The notes under the pieces were generated by a model that saw nothing but the letters and a program-made list of their open reading frames with translations, had not been told where the DNA came from and made no database searches. The position numbers were made by a program, and so were the translations under genes. Below, one piece after another: positions 1-10,267 of a stretch of 38,786 nucleotides of DNA. Origin of the DNA: Ignavibacteriales bacterium (GTDB lineage: Bacteria; Bacteroidota; Ignavibacteria; Ignavibacteriales; Ignavibacteriaceae); assembly GCA_016182615.1 (NCBI GenBank), contig JACPGF010000105.1, forward strand, positions 1-38,786. The letters are read 5' to 3'. The first letter of the stretch is position 1. Every line of letters begins with the position of its first letter.

Positions 1-2584
1 CCAGTATATCATATACCTTAAGTGTTACCTTACCGCTTTCGGCCAACTGATAATTTATAATAGTGCTTGGGTTAAACGGGTTGGGGTAGTTTTGCGCAAG
101 GGCAAACTGCAGATTAACGGCTACACTTATTTCCGACATAGCTGTTATCAGCCCAGTGTATTTTGCCTTAACAACATTTACCAACTCTTTCATTGGAACA
201 ATACTATTAATGTTGTTGCTGCCTTTAGCAATACAATACGCGTACACAAATTCTATAGTGTCGTTATGGTTAAAATTTCGGGAGCCAAATGCCATAAGAA
301 ATACCCGGTCATAGGGGGCTTGATTCCATCCACCACCTTCAAACCACCCGCTATGTGAAATGGGGTCGCCGGATAATACAAACTTTGTTTCATTGTTTCC
401 GGGATCCCTCACCGGGCTGCCATCCCAAAGTTTTCCATTTAAATTATTATACAGTTGAATACTACCTGCAGGAGAGCCTTGTGCCCAGAGTTTGTAAATT
501 GAGCTAAAATTTATGTACAAATTAAACGCTGATAAATGCATAGGCTTAAAGCCTTTCCTGAACCTGCCATCAAAAAAGGTACTATCCGATAAACTGCCTG
601 GCATTACAGGCGGCTGAACTGCATAATATCCCAGAGCCGGAGGTGTTTTTCCATACCCGTTAACACCAGCATCATCCCCATCACCATTGTATGTGAACCC
701 CAGATCGAGTGTTGTATCACAACCAGCATAATCATCGCTCGGGTCGCCCAAATCAGTATCAGCCCAAATGCCAATATAAAAATCTGCAATCGGGTTGTTT
801 CCTTTATTAATTAGCTTAACTTTTTTGAACAAAACATCTTTTAGATCACTGGAATTGACTCCAAATTCAGTAACCTGCATTTCTATACCCAGTGGCTGCA
901 TACCTGCAAAGAAAGCAGTCTTCATTGGGTTTAAATCGTTGGCAACATACCATGCAGTTTGTTCACCAAGTATTTTCGGTCTATCAATACCCGGTTCGTA
1001 GTTGCCATTTTGGTTTACATCTTCCCACGGTGCACCGAGTGCAACAGGCCAGTTGTTATAGTTTGATTCATAAATACTTCTTTCTATCCCGGGCTCTAAT
1101 TGCTCCCAGTCTTTTTTCAATCGCCAGACATAAAAATCAAGGTTGTTCGTATCAGCTGCCAATCCATTGCTCATAATATTGCCCGGCTGCAAACCCGAAC
1201 GGTATGCTGACCCACCCGTCCTGATTTCAGTTCCTACTTTTCCGCCCCACACGATACCATCCTGGTAAACCGCTGTCGAATTTGCATTTTTAGGCCAATG
1301 TAATCCGCTTGCATTGGTCGAAATATTGTGAGATGTTATTCCATTATTACATATGTAGTGGCTTATTTCATTCGGTCCAAACAAAAGTGCCGGTGAATTT
1401 ACCATCATCACAAATTCGGGAGATATTGCAGACCCGGAAGAACCCGTTAATCTCAATCGTGCTTTAAATGTATTGGCTACCCTGGGTAAAACTGTTCCGT
1501 TGGAGCTTGAAGGCAGATTATTTAGAACTGGCTCCCAATTCTGGCCATTATTTGTCGATAAGGATAAAGTTAAAGGCTCTGTAAATGTATAAGATGAAAA
1601 CCATGAAACAGTTATTGTTGATGTTGGTCCAAAACTGCTGTTCCTTATTGGGGTATCAAAATAAACGGCCGGTGTGCCCGAATTGTCAAACCGGTAGATA
1701 TTGTTCCCAGCAAAAATGCCGTTGTTTTCATCTAAAAATGCTGCGGCTAAAAATTTTTGGTTAATGTTTGGTTTGTTAAATTTTGTCCATGCCTGCCCAT
1801 TGTTATCTGTTTGGTATATATCATTTTCATCACAAATATATCCTTTGCCACCGCTAAACATTTGTAATTCCCTAAGGGTAATATCTGCCGCGAATTCATA
1901 CGTTAACCAGTTCAAACCACCATCAGTGGTACTCAATATGTTTTTTGTTCCCATGAACAAAGATCCGGTCATCTCATTAACAAAGGAAATATCAAGTATA
2001 GGTTTGGCAAGTGGTACTGTAATTGCGACCCATGTAAGTCCGCCATCGGTTGTTTTTAACAATTTACCGAGATTATCACCCGCAAAGCCAATCTGGGCAT
2101 TAAGGAAGAATACTGATTTTATTGTCTTACACGACGGCAATACAAGTTGCGAAAATGACTGGCCGCCATCAGTCGATTTTTTAATGATTCCGGAAATTGA
2201 GCCTCCATATAAATACAAATCATTTACTGTTGAAGCATAGAGATAAAAATTGCCACCCCCGTTTGTGTTGGTTTTCTGCAGCCATGTCTGCCCTCCATTG
2301 GTTGATTCGTAAAGCCAAGTCTGATCGGTAATATAAATTTTATTTATGTCCTTAGCGGCAAGACTGATCACTTTTGTTAAAGGCAGATTCACAATTTCAG
2401 TCCATGAAACCCCTTTGTCTGTTGTTGTTTCCATTATACCATTCCCAACAGTTATAACGGATGTATTGTTGCAGCTAACTGCTAAATTTTGCGGCGCTGG
2501 AGGATATGTTGCTATTGCAAACTGTGCAATAGATTTTACCGTTATTAGCAACGCAACAAGAATTTTTATAAAAACCCGATTCAT
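1..2584 (-). CDS. Partial (3' end outside window) T9SS-sorted YCF48/BNR-like secreted protein, paralog 1 of tandem array
   Basis: Reverse-strand reading from ATG at 2584 gives MNRVFIKILVALLITVKSIAQFAIATYPPAPQNLAVSCNNTSVITVGNGIMETTTDKGVSWTEIV.... The same frame at the window start reads LKVYDILG of the sorting domain. FYIGIWADTDLGDPSDDYAGCDTTLDLGFTYNGDGDD parallels paralogs 2 and 3. The ORF track omits it because it lacks a stop in the window. I checked several segments, not every codon. Confidence 0.8.
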   Translation of the reverse strand, partial: MNRVFIKILVALLITVKSIAQFAIATYPPAPQNLAVSCNNTSVITVGNGIMETTTDKGVSWTEIVNLPLTKVISLAAKDINKIYITDQTWLYESTNGGQTWLQKTNTNGGGNFYLYASTVNDLYLYGGSISGIIKKSTDGGQSFSQLVLPSCKTIKSVFFLNAQIGFAGDNLGKLLKTTDGGLTWVAITVPLAKPILDISFVNEMTGSLFMGTKNILSTTDGGLNWLTYEFAADITLRELQMFSGGKGYICDENDIYQTDNNGQAWTKFNKPNINQKFLAAAFLDENNGIFAGNNIYRFDNSGTPAVYFDTPIRNSSFGPTSTITVSWFSSYTFTEPLTLSLSTNNGQNWEPVLNNLPSSSNGTVLPRVANTFKARLRLTGSSGSAISPEFVMMVNSPALLFGPNEISHYICNNGITSHNISTNASGLHWPKNANSTAVYQDGIVWGGKVGTEIRTGGSAYRSGLQPGNIMSNGLAADTNNLDFYVWRLKKDWEQLEPGIERSIYESNYNNWPVALGAPWEDVNQNGNYEPGIDRPKILGEQTAWYVANDLNPMKTAFFAGMQPLGIEMQVTEFGVNSSDLKDVLFKKVKLINKGNNPIADFYIGIWADTDLGDPSDDYAGCDTTLDLGFTYNGDGDDAGVNGYGKTPPALGYYAVQPPVMPGSLSDSTFFDGRFRKGFKPMHLSAFNLYINFSSIYKLWAQGSPAGSIQLYNNLNGKLWDGSPVRDPGNNETKFVLSGDPISHSGWFEGGGWNQAPYDRVFLMAFGSRNFNHNDTIEFVYAYCIAKGSNNINSIVPMKELVNVVKAKYTGLITAMSEISVAVNLQFALAQNYPNPFNPSTIINYQLAESGKVTLKVYDIL

Positions 2585-2647
2585 ACAAATCTCCAATATT
2601 TCATTTTTCAAGTATCTAAAAATACTAATACTTTTATAAACTATGAG

Positions 2648-5392
2648 TTACTTCATCAACATCATTTTCTTAACAACACTGTTGGCACCAGCCTGCAGGC
2701 GGTAAAAATACACACCGCTTGCAAGTGTCTTTTTATCTGCCAAGGAAAACACCGCCTGATGCCTGCCTGCAGCCTGCTCCTCGTTAACAAGGGTTATCAC
2801 CTCGTTGCCCAGTATATCATATACCTTAAGTGTTACCTTACCGCTTTCGGCCAACTGATAATTTATAATAGTGCTTGGGTTAAACGGGTTGGGGTAGTTT
2901 TGCGCAAGGGTAAAACCACGTTGCGTAACTTTGTTGTCTTCCGCCGCGGTCAGTGTACTTACCGACAACGAATGATAATACGCCTGTGCGACCGGGACAA
3001 GCTCTTTCACCTTTTGAATAGCGTTCAAATTATTATCCGCACTGTCAATCAGAATTGCGTATGCAAATTCCTGTTTTTCACCGGGTGCAAATGAAAACGG
3101 GCCGCAGGAGATGAGCAGTCTTCGATCCCCGGGGGCATAACCAAATCTTCTCTCTGTCCATCCCTGATTAAGTACCGGATCCCCATCCAGTGGAAATGTA
3201 CTTGGCTGATTGGTGACTGGATTAATATATGCTGAGCCATTCCATGTTTTGCCATTTAAAAGATTATACAATTGCGGTGTACCCTCAGGTTTACCTATGG
3301 CAGAATCGGCAAACTGCGAACTTCCGTTGTAAAAAAAGCTGAAGGCTTTTAAAGGTAGATTTTTACGGCCTTTTCTCCATTGCCAGTTAAAGAATGCGCT
3401 ATCCTGAACTGCCCCGCTTTTTACAGGGCCTTGCATTAATGCATAGCCAACGGCAGGTGGCGTAAAGCCATAAGTACCATCATTTTGATCACCGTTATAA
3501 CAATAACCCAAATTCAAAGGCACATCGCATCCGACCCAATCATCATCTTTATCACCAATATCGGGATCAGAAAAAACTCCAAAAAACATCGAGTCAATCG
3601 CCATGCCGGACCGGTTCACCACTTCATATTTTTTAAAAACAACATTCTTTAAATTGGGTTCATTCGCGGCAAACATGCTGATACACACTTCAAGTCCTAT
3701 GGGCTGTGAGCCGTACAGTTTGTACGTTTTAACCGGGTCAAGATCGTTGGTAACTAACCACAGTGTTTCATCAGCAAGCACTCCGGGTTTATCTATACCC
3801 GCTGTAAATATCCCGTCGTGGTTCACATCTTTATACGGTGCACCCCAACCGACTGGCCAAGCCTCATAATCGTGCTGCAGCCTGCTTTTATTAATAGAAA
3901 CAGGTAATGCTTCCCAATTGTCTTTAATCCTCCACACGCCTGATTCAGGATCTGCCGGATCGGTTGCTGTCCCATTGGACAAAATGCGGCCCGATTGCAG
4001 CCCGGAATTATAGGTTACCCCGCCCGTAAGCATAGTACCGTTTTTAAAGCCGCCCCACACAACCCCATCTGCATATACAGATTTTTTACTGGCGGAAACT
4101 CCACCGGGCCAGAAAACTCCACCAACAGGCAATGCCGGGCTATTCCCGCTCATTCCATCTGCTGTCTGAAAAATTTTAACCTGGTTAACGGCCAGTGCAT
4201 TGGCTTTCCGGGGTTTTGTTGCTTGTACTGAGTCAACTACCCCAATTGGGAAAGATGGACGTGAGTCATCGAAAAACCGCACTGTGTAAAGTGTATCGCC
4301 AACAGTCAGCGGATAGGTGTTTTGTGTTGGAGGTATTCCCGAAGCAATAACACGCCAGGTTGCGCCGTTGGCAGCTTTATACTGCAACGAGATACTATTA
4401 ATAAAGGAACTGCTCCAGGCTAATGTTAACACGGTATCGGTAACAATACTTAAAGCCCGGTTTATTGCAAACAATGGCTCTGTTTTGTTATAATGACAAA
4501 GGATATTTATCCCGGTAACAATACCCCACGCCTGATTAAACCTCACAATTTTCTTTAATTGTCCGCCCGGCAATGATAAGGTAGTATCCCAGGAATTTCC
4601 CATATCAGCAGAAAAGGCAATGTGTTTATTTTCTCCCAAAGCCCATAATTCGGTACCATTCCAATGCAGATCCAGAATTGTCCCCGATGCAAAAATTTGC
4701 TTTTGCGCCCAGGTGTTTCCGCCATCGGTTGTTGTTGCAAGCTTACCTGCTACACAACCCAACCAGCCGCTTGTACTGTCCTTAAATTGCATGCTGGCAA
4801 CCCCGGTAGGCAGACCCTGAATTGATGACCAGTTCCATCCTCCATCCACAGTTTTAAACATCGTCGCACCCCCACGGATTATCCACCCATGAAGCCCGTC
4901 GGTAAAGGTAAGGGGGCTAGTCATTGTTACACTTCCCGAAATCGTATCAATTGCATTCCAGTTTAAACCAGCATCGGCTGTTTTATAAACATACGTTTTT
5001 AGACCAAAACCCCCTAATGCCCACACCGTATCTGCCGAAATTGCCGCCATAGAATACAAAGGCACATTTGAATTAAGTTTATACAATTGCCAGGATTCAC
5101 CGCCATCTGCTGTTTGATAAATACGACCCGAATCTGCTCCAACAAATCCATGCATGTTATCACTGAAGATCACTTTTTTGCCTGTTGCCGGGAAAAAACC
5201 CTTAGTATTCCATGTGCTCCCTCCATCGGTTGTTTTTAATACAGACAACCCAGCCGTGTTGGCTATTTGCCATCCTGTCTGCTCATTAAGAAAACAAGCA
5301 TCAACTGCTGCTGTTGGGATTGTTATCCACTGTCCCTGCATTGATACCACAAGCACAAAAAACACAATAAAAATATTTCTTACGATCCGCAT
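2648..5392 (-). CDS. T9SS-sorted secreted protein with YCF48/BNR-like N-terminal repeats, paralog 2
   Basis: 914 aa ORF; signal peptide; repeated 'TTDGG.TW' motifs; C-terminal NYPNPFNPSTIINYQLAESGKVTLKVYDILGNEV...GVYFYRLQAGANSVVKKMMLMK. Confidence 0.9.
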   Translation of the reverse strand: MRIVRNIFIVFFVLVVSMQGQWITIPTAAVDACFLNEQTGWQIANTAGLSVLKTTDGGSTWNTKGFFPATGKKVIFSDNMHGFVGADSGRIYQTADGGESWQLYKLNSNVPLYSMAAISADTVWALGGFGLKTYVYKTADAGLNWNAIDTISGSVTMTSPLTFTDGLHGWIIRGGATMFKTVDGGWNWSSIQGLPTGVASMQFKDSTSGWLGCVAGKLATTTDGGNTWAQKQIFASGTILDLHWNGTELWALGENKHIAFSADMGNSWDTTLSLPGGQLKKIVRFNQAWGIVTGINILCHYNKTEPLFAINRALSIVTDTVLTLAWSSSFINSISLQYKAANGATWRVIASGIPPTQNTYPLTVGDTLYTVRFFDDSRPSFPIGVVDSVQATKPRKANALAVNQVKIFQTADGMSGNSPALPVGGVFWPGGVSASKKSVYADGVVWGGFKNGTMLTGGVTYNSGLQSGRILSNGTATDPADPESGVWRIKDNWEALPVSINKSRLQHDYEAWPVGWGAPYKDVNHDGIFTAGIDKPGVLADETLWLVTNDLDPVKTYKLYGSQPIGLEVCISMFAANEPNLKNVVFKKYEVVNRSGMAIDSMFFGVFSDPDIGDKDDDWVGCDVPLNLGYCYNGDQNDGTYGFTPPAVGYALMQGPVKSGAVQDSAFFNWQWRKGRKNLPLKAFSFFYNGSSQFADSAIGKPEGTPQLYNLLNGKTWNGSAYINPVTNQPSTFPLDGDPVLNQGWTERRFGYAPGDRRLLISCGPFSFAPGEKQEFAYAILIDSADNNLNAIQKVKELVPVAQAYYHSLSVSTLTAAEDNKVTQRGFTLAQNYPNPFNPSTIINYQLAESGKVTLKVYDILGNEVITLVNEEQAAGRHQAVFSLADKKTLASGVYFYRLQAGANSVVKKMMLMK

Positions 5393-5435
5393 AATTTTTC
5401 TACCAAATTAATTACACACTTAAAATTTTAGAATT

Positions 5436-8177
5436 TCACTTCATCAACAACATCTTTTTAACAACACTGTTGGCACCAGCCTGCAGGCGGTAAAAATACA
5501 CGCCGCTTGCAAGTGTCTTTTTATCTACCGAAGAAAACACCGCCTGATGCCTGCCTGCACGCTGTTCCTCGTTAACAAGGGTTATTACCTCGTTGCCCAG
5601 TATATCATATACTTTAAGTGTTACCTTACCGCTTTCGGCCAACTGATAATTTATGATAGTGCTTGGGTTAAACGGGTTGGGATAGTTTTGCTCAAGGGTA
5701 AAACCACGTTGAGCAGCTTTGTTATCTTCCACCGCGGTGATGGTGCTTACGGATAACGAATGATAATAAGCCTGTGCAACCGGGACCAGCTCCTTCATTT
5801 TTGTAATCGCGTTCAAATTATTATCCGCATTGTCAATCAGAATAGCGTATGCAAATTCCTGTTTTTCACCCGGTGCAAAAGAAATTGGGCCGCAAGAGAG
5901 TAGCATTCTTCTATCACCGGGACTAATTCCGGAACTTATTTCTGTCCAACCTGAACCTGTAACAGGGTCGCCATTATAAGGAAATACACTTGCTTGCTGA
6001 GTGAATGGATTAATATAGGGATTCCCGTTTGTTTTTTTACCCTTCAAAAGGTTATAAACCTGCATTGTGGCGGCAGGTGTACCTAGTTCAGGATCAGGAT
6101 CGAAATTAGAAAAATCTTGCATTTGATGGTAAGCAAATGATGTTATTAACATGTTTTTATTACCCCTGATCCATTCCCAATTGTAAAATGCACTGTCTTC
6201 CGGAAACCCTGCAATTTTGGGGCCTTGCACGATAGTATAGCCTACTGCCGGTGGAATTTGCCCGTAAGCAGTATCACGCCCATCACCATTATAGCAGTAT
6301 CCAAGACGTAATGAGGTATCACAACCAACGTAATCATCGCGGCCATCACCAACATCCGGGTCACTCCATGCTCCAAGATAGAGTGAATCAATTTGCGCTC
6401 CTGACCTGTTGAATAATTCATATTTTTTAAAAACTGTGTTTTTCAACGAGTCGTCTTTTGAGGCAAAAGAAGTGATCCTGACTTCAATACCCATCGGCTG
6501 AGAACCGAACAGGTTGTTTGTTTTAACCGGGTCAAGATCATTAGCAATTAACCATAATGTTTCATCACCAATTAAGCCGGGTTTATCTATGCCTGCATTA
6601 TATGTCCTGTCATGGTTTACATCTTCGTAAGGTGCTCCCCACTGAAACGGCCACGTGTTATAGTCCCATTGCAGCCGTGACTTTAAAATTGAAGCAGGTA
6701 AATTTTCCCAGTTCTTTTTAATCCGGTAAACGCCATTTTGCAAGTCGTTTGGATCGGTAGTAGTTCCGTTAGGTAAAATTCGTCCGGGTTGCATACCGGA
6801 TCGGTGAGTTACTCCGCCTGAATGAAGCACTCCATTTTTATACCCGCCCCAGATTAAACCGTCAGCAAAGACAATGGTTTTATTTGCATTTGCACCACCC
6901 GGCCAATAAGTGCCTGCATATACTGCACCGACACCACGCTGGCTCATGGCCTCTCTGTTCTGATATACTTTCACTTGATTTGCAGCGAGTATGTTAATCT
7001 TTCTACTGCTGACTGCTGTAACTGAATCAATAAAAGCAACAGGTGTGCCCGGCCTGCTTACATCAATAAAACGGAATGTGTACATAGAATCGGCAATTGA
7101 ACATGAAAATGTGTTTTGCGCTGGAGCAAGCCCTGATGCGGCTGTTATCCAGTTACTGCTATTATTAACCGAATACTGAATAGTTATCCCGTTGATGAGC
7201 GAACTATTCCAGTCAAAAGTAACAACAGTATCTTCTACTGAAGTATATACTAATTGAAATTGGGGAGTAGTCGGGTTGTAGTAATATAATCCGGCAGGAG
7301 AAGTTACAAATCCGGATGTCCTATTAAAGTGGACAAATTTACTAATGCCCGAATCTGGCAGATGCATCGTGGTGTCCCATGAATGTCCCAAATCCGAAGA
7401 AACGGCAATGTGTTTATTTTCACCTAAGGCCCACAAGTCAGTGCCATTCCAATGAATATCCAAAACTGCTTCTGTGCCCCAAATTTGTTTCTGCACCCAG
7501 TTTAACCCGCCATCAGTTGTTTTTGCAATTTTCCCGGCTTTACAGCCGAGCCAGCCGGTCAGACTGTCCTTAAACTGCATTCCGCCGCCATCAACAGGAA
7601 CAGCTTGAATAATACTCCAGTTTTCACCACCGTCAACTGTCCTATAAAAAGCCCCCGGGCGGTATACCCAGCCATGACGGCTGTCTGCAAAAACAAATGG
7701 TTTTGCGAAAGAAGTCATTTGGGGAATGGTATCTATCGAATTCCAGTTATTTCCACTATCTGTACTTCTGAATACAATTGATTTGATACCGAAATTTCCG
7801 AGTGCCCACAATGTATTAACACCGTACGAGGCAAACTCGAATATCGGATAATTGTAAGTGAGTTTTATAATTTGCCAGGACTCACCGCCATTTGTCGTCC
7901 GGAAGATACGACCGGAATCGGCACCGACATAGCCATTATTTATATCTGTAAACAAAATTTGTTTCCCGGCAGCTGGATAATAAAATTTCAATTGCCAGGA
8001 AATACCGGCATCGGTGGTTTTATATACCCAAAGATCTATATCAGAAGCTAAGGCCCATCCGGTTTGTTCATTTGCAAAGCAAATCTTCTGGGATGGCGCA
8101 ACCAAAGGCATCCATTGGCTATATGCAGAAGTGCATAATAATAAGGCTAGTATAAACAGAAGTGTAAGTTTTTGCAT
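5436..8177 (-). CDS. T9SS-sorted secreted protein with YCF48/BNR-like N-terminal repeats, paralog 3
   Basis: 913 aa ORF; signal peptide; co-linear with 2648..5392 throughout; near-identical C-terminal sorting domain. Confidence 0.9.
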   Translation of the reverse strand: MQKLTLLFILALLLCTSAYSQWMPLVAPSQKICFANEQTGWALASDIDLWVYKTTDAGISWQLKFYYPAAGKQILFTDINNGYVGADSGRIFRTTNGGESWQIIKLTYNYPIFEFASYGVNTLWALGNFGIKSIVFRSTDSGNNWNSIDTIPQMTSFAKPFVFADSRHGWVYRPGAFYRTVDGGENWSIIQAVPVDGGGMQFKDSLTGWLGCKAGKIAKTTDGGLNWVQKQIWGTEAVLDIHWNGTDLWALGENKHIAVSSDLGHSWDTTMHLPDSGISKFVHFNRTSGFVTSPAGLYYYNPTTPQFQLVYTSVEDTVVTFDWNSSLINGITIQYSVNNSSNWITAASGLAPAQNTFSCSIADSMYTFRFIDVSRPGTPVAFIDSVTAVSSRKINILAANQVKVYQNREAMSQRGVGAVYAGTYWPGGANANKTIVFADGLIWGGYKNGVLHSGGVTHRSGMQPGRILPNGTTTDPNDLQNGVYRIKKNWENLPASILKSRLQWDYNTWPFQWGAPYEDVNHDRTYNAGIDKPGLIGDETLWLIANDLDPVKTNNLFGSQPMGIEVRITSFASKDDSLKNTVFKKYELFNRSGAQIDSLYLGAWSDPDVGDGRDDYVGCDTSLRLGYCYNGDGRDTAYGQIPPAVGYTIVQGPKIAGFPEDSAFYNWEWIRGNKNMLITSFAYHQMQDFSNFDPDPELGTPAATMQVYNLLKGKKTNGNPYINPFTQQASVFPYNGDPVTGSGWTEISSGISPGDRRMLLSCGPISFAPGEKQEFAYAILIDNADNNLNAITKMKELVPVAQAYYHSLSVSTITAVEDNKAAQRGFTLEQNYPNPFNPSTIINYQLAESGKVTLKVYDILGNEVITLVNEEQRAGRHQAVFSSVDKKTLASGVYFYRLQAGANSVVKKMLLMK

Positions 8178-8362
8178 AAAAGATTCCCAGTATGTTTAAC
8201 TACAATATAAAAGTATCAATCAATCGCGTTTTCCAGTTCCATTTGTTCTTATCCGCAACCCCTAACGTAAGCATGGTATGGGGTTAATAATGTAAAAACA
8301 AATCCGCTTCTTAAATATAATAATTAAATTACAAAATATTACCCTTGGGGATGACTGCCATA

Positions 8363-8391
8363 CCCACGCGGCCCCCACAACCCCCATCCCC
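8363..8391 (-). promoter_or_regulatory. Putative G-quadruplex motif (minus strand) in divergent intergenic region upstream of lepA
   Basis: Minus strand reads GGGG-AT-GGGGG-TTGT-GGGGG-CCGCGT-GGG, which fits the canonical G3+N1-7 pattern. Confidence 0.5.
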
Positions 8392-8462
8392 AGTTTCTGT
8401 GAACAATACCTCGAAACAACCCCGGATTTTTGTATATTTATGGTTTGTATTATCTTGGAACT

Positions 8463-10256
8463 ATGAATAACATAAGAAACTTTTGCATTATCGCCCATAT
8501 AGACCATGGGAAATCGACTATTGCCGACCGCCTTCTGGAAAGGACCGGCACTATTAGCTCCCGTGAGCTTGTCTCCCAAATGCTTGATGATATGGATCTG
8601 GAGCGTGAACGTGGTATAACCATCAAGTCGCACGCCATACAGATGAAATATACAGCACAGGATGGGAATGCCTATATTTTAAACCTTATCGATACACCGG
8701 GACACGTGGATTTTACCTACGAGGTATCCCGCTCTTTAGCCGCCTGTGAAGGGGCTCTGCTTATTGTAGATGCCTCGCAGGGTGTTGAAGCACAAACAAT
8801 TAGTAATCTCTATCTTGCCATTAACGCGGGTCTGGAAATTATCCCGGTTCTTAACAAAATTGATTTACCCTCGGCAGAGGTTGACCGGATTAAACATCAG
8901 GTCATCGACCTTATCGGCTGTAAGGAAGAGGATATCATCCTCGCGAGTGCAAAATCCGGTATCGGCATCGATGAAATTCTGGAAGCTGTTGTAAAGCGCG
9001 TGCCTGCCCCCTCGGGTGACCCGGAAGCGCCATTACAGGCTCTGATATTCGACTCGGTATTTGATGCTTACCGTGGCGCCGTGGCACTCATCCGTATCGT
9101 GAGCGGCACGTTTACCGAAAAACAGAAGATAAAGTTTTTTGCCCACGACAATATGTACGAGGCTGAAGAGCTCGGCATACTTGGCATGAAGCGTATCCGC
9201 ACCGGTAAACTGGTCTGCGGTGATGTTGGCTACCTTATTGCAAATATTAAAGACGTGCACGATACCAAAGTTGGCGACACGGTTACCCTGCACCGCGGCG
9301 GCGCTGCAGCTGCCCTGCCCGGCTACCAGGAAGTAAAGCCGATGGTATATAGCGGCTTGTTCCCCACGAATGCCGAAAATTACGAGGATCTCCGTGACGC
9401 GCTGGAAAAATTCAAATTGAACGACTCCGCCCTTATTTATCAGCCCGAAACCTCCGCCGCGCTTGGTTTTGGTTTCCGCTGCGGTTTTCTGGGCTTGCTG
9501 CACATGGAAATTGTGCAGGAACGTTTGTACCGTGAATTTAACCAGGCGATTATTACAACTTTACCAAACGTTGAGTATGTTGTTTACAAAAAGAACGGGC
9601 AGCGCCTTGTGGTGGATAACCCGGCCGAGATGCCGGGTATTGGCGATTTGGATATGGTTGAAGAGCCCTATGTAAAAGCGCAGATTGTTACCCCAAGCGA
9701 GTACGTCGGCAATATCATGAAGCTTGCAACGGATAAGCGTGGTATCTATAAAAACACAACGTATATCGATCCGACCCGCGCCGACATTACTTACGAGTTT
9801 CCACTTTCGGAAATCATCTTTGACTTTTTCGATAAGCTCAAATCCACCACCCGTGGATATGCCTCGCTTGATTATGAAGTCATCGGCTATCGCGAATCGG
9901 ATTTGACCAAACTTGACATACTGCTCAACGGAGAACCTGTGGATGCACTTTCGATGATTGTGCACAGAAGCAAAGCCTATGATTGGGGCAGGAAAGTCTG
10001 CGATAAACTAAAAGACCTCATTCCCAAGCAGATGTTTGAAATTTCCATTCAGGCAGCAATTGGTACAAAGGTCATTTCTAAAACTGTTGTAAAAGCTATG
10101 CGCAAAAACGTTCTGGCAAAATGCTACGGCGGTGATATTTCCCGCAAGCGCAAATTGCTCGAAAAACAAAAAGAAGGTAAAAAGCGGATGAAGCAGGTCG
10201 GCAATGTAGAAATTCCCCAGGAAGCCTTCCTTGCCGTTTTACAGATTGACGATTAA
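8463..10256 (+). CDS. lepA: Elongation factor 4 (LepA) GTPase
   Basis: [30 protein letters not shown]...[12 protein letters not shown]...VLNKIDLP...[49 protein letters not shown]. The ATG at 8463 is preferred over the track start at 8430. Confidence 0.98.
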   Translation: MNNIRNFCIIAHIDHGKSTIADRLLERTGTISSRELVSQMLDDMDLERERGITIKSHAIQMKYTAQDGNAYILNLIDTPGHVDFTYEVSRSLAACEGALLIVDASQGVEAQTISNLYLAINAGLEIIPVLNKIDLPSAEVDRIKHQVIDLIGCKEEDIILASAKSGIGIDEILEAVVKRVPAPSGDPEAPLQALIFDSVFDAYRGAVALIRIVSGTFTEKQKIKFFAHDNMYEAEELGILGMKRIRTGKLVCGDVGYLIANIKDVHDTKVGDTVTLHRGGAAAALPGYQEVKPMVYSGLFPTNAENYEDLRDALEKFKLNDSALIYQPETSAALGFGFRCGFLGLLHMEIVQERLYREFNQAIITTLPNVEYVVYKKNGQRLVVDNPAEMPGIGDLDMVEEPYVKAQIVTPSEYVGNIMKLATDKRGIYKNTTYIDPTRADITYEFPLSEIIFDFFDKLKSTTRGYASLDYEVIGYRESDLTKLDILLNGEPVDALSMIVHRSKAYDWGRKVCDKLKDLIPKQMFEISIQAAIGTKVISKTVVKAMRKNVLAKCYGGDISRKRKLLEKQKEGKKRMKQVGNVEIPQEAFLAVLQIDD

Positions 10257-10267
10257 TCCCGATACTA

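Noticed and set aside
1701-2240. 179-aa plus-strand ORF
   Set aside because: Antisense to the partial T9SS cargo gene; translation shows mirrored repeats ('PPSVV') from the YCF48-like repeats
8430-8462. Upstream in-frame start for lepA ([11 protein letters not shown]...)
   Set aside because: LepA proteins begin at [16 protein letters not shown]; the extension is AT-rich leader sequence
9033-9503. 156-aa minus-strand ORF inside lepA
   Set aside because: Antisense to a clearly conserved lepA reading frame; no domain features
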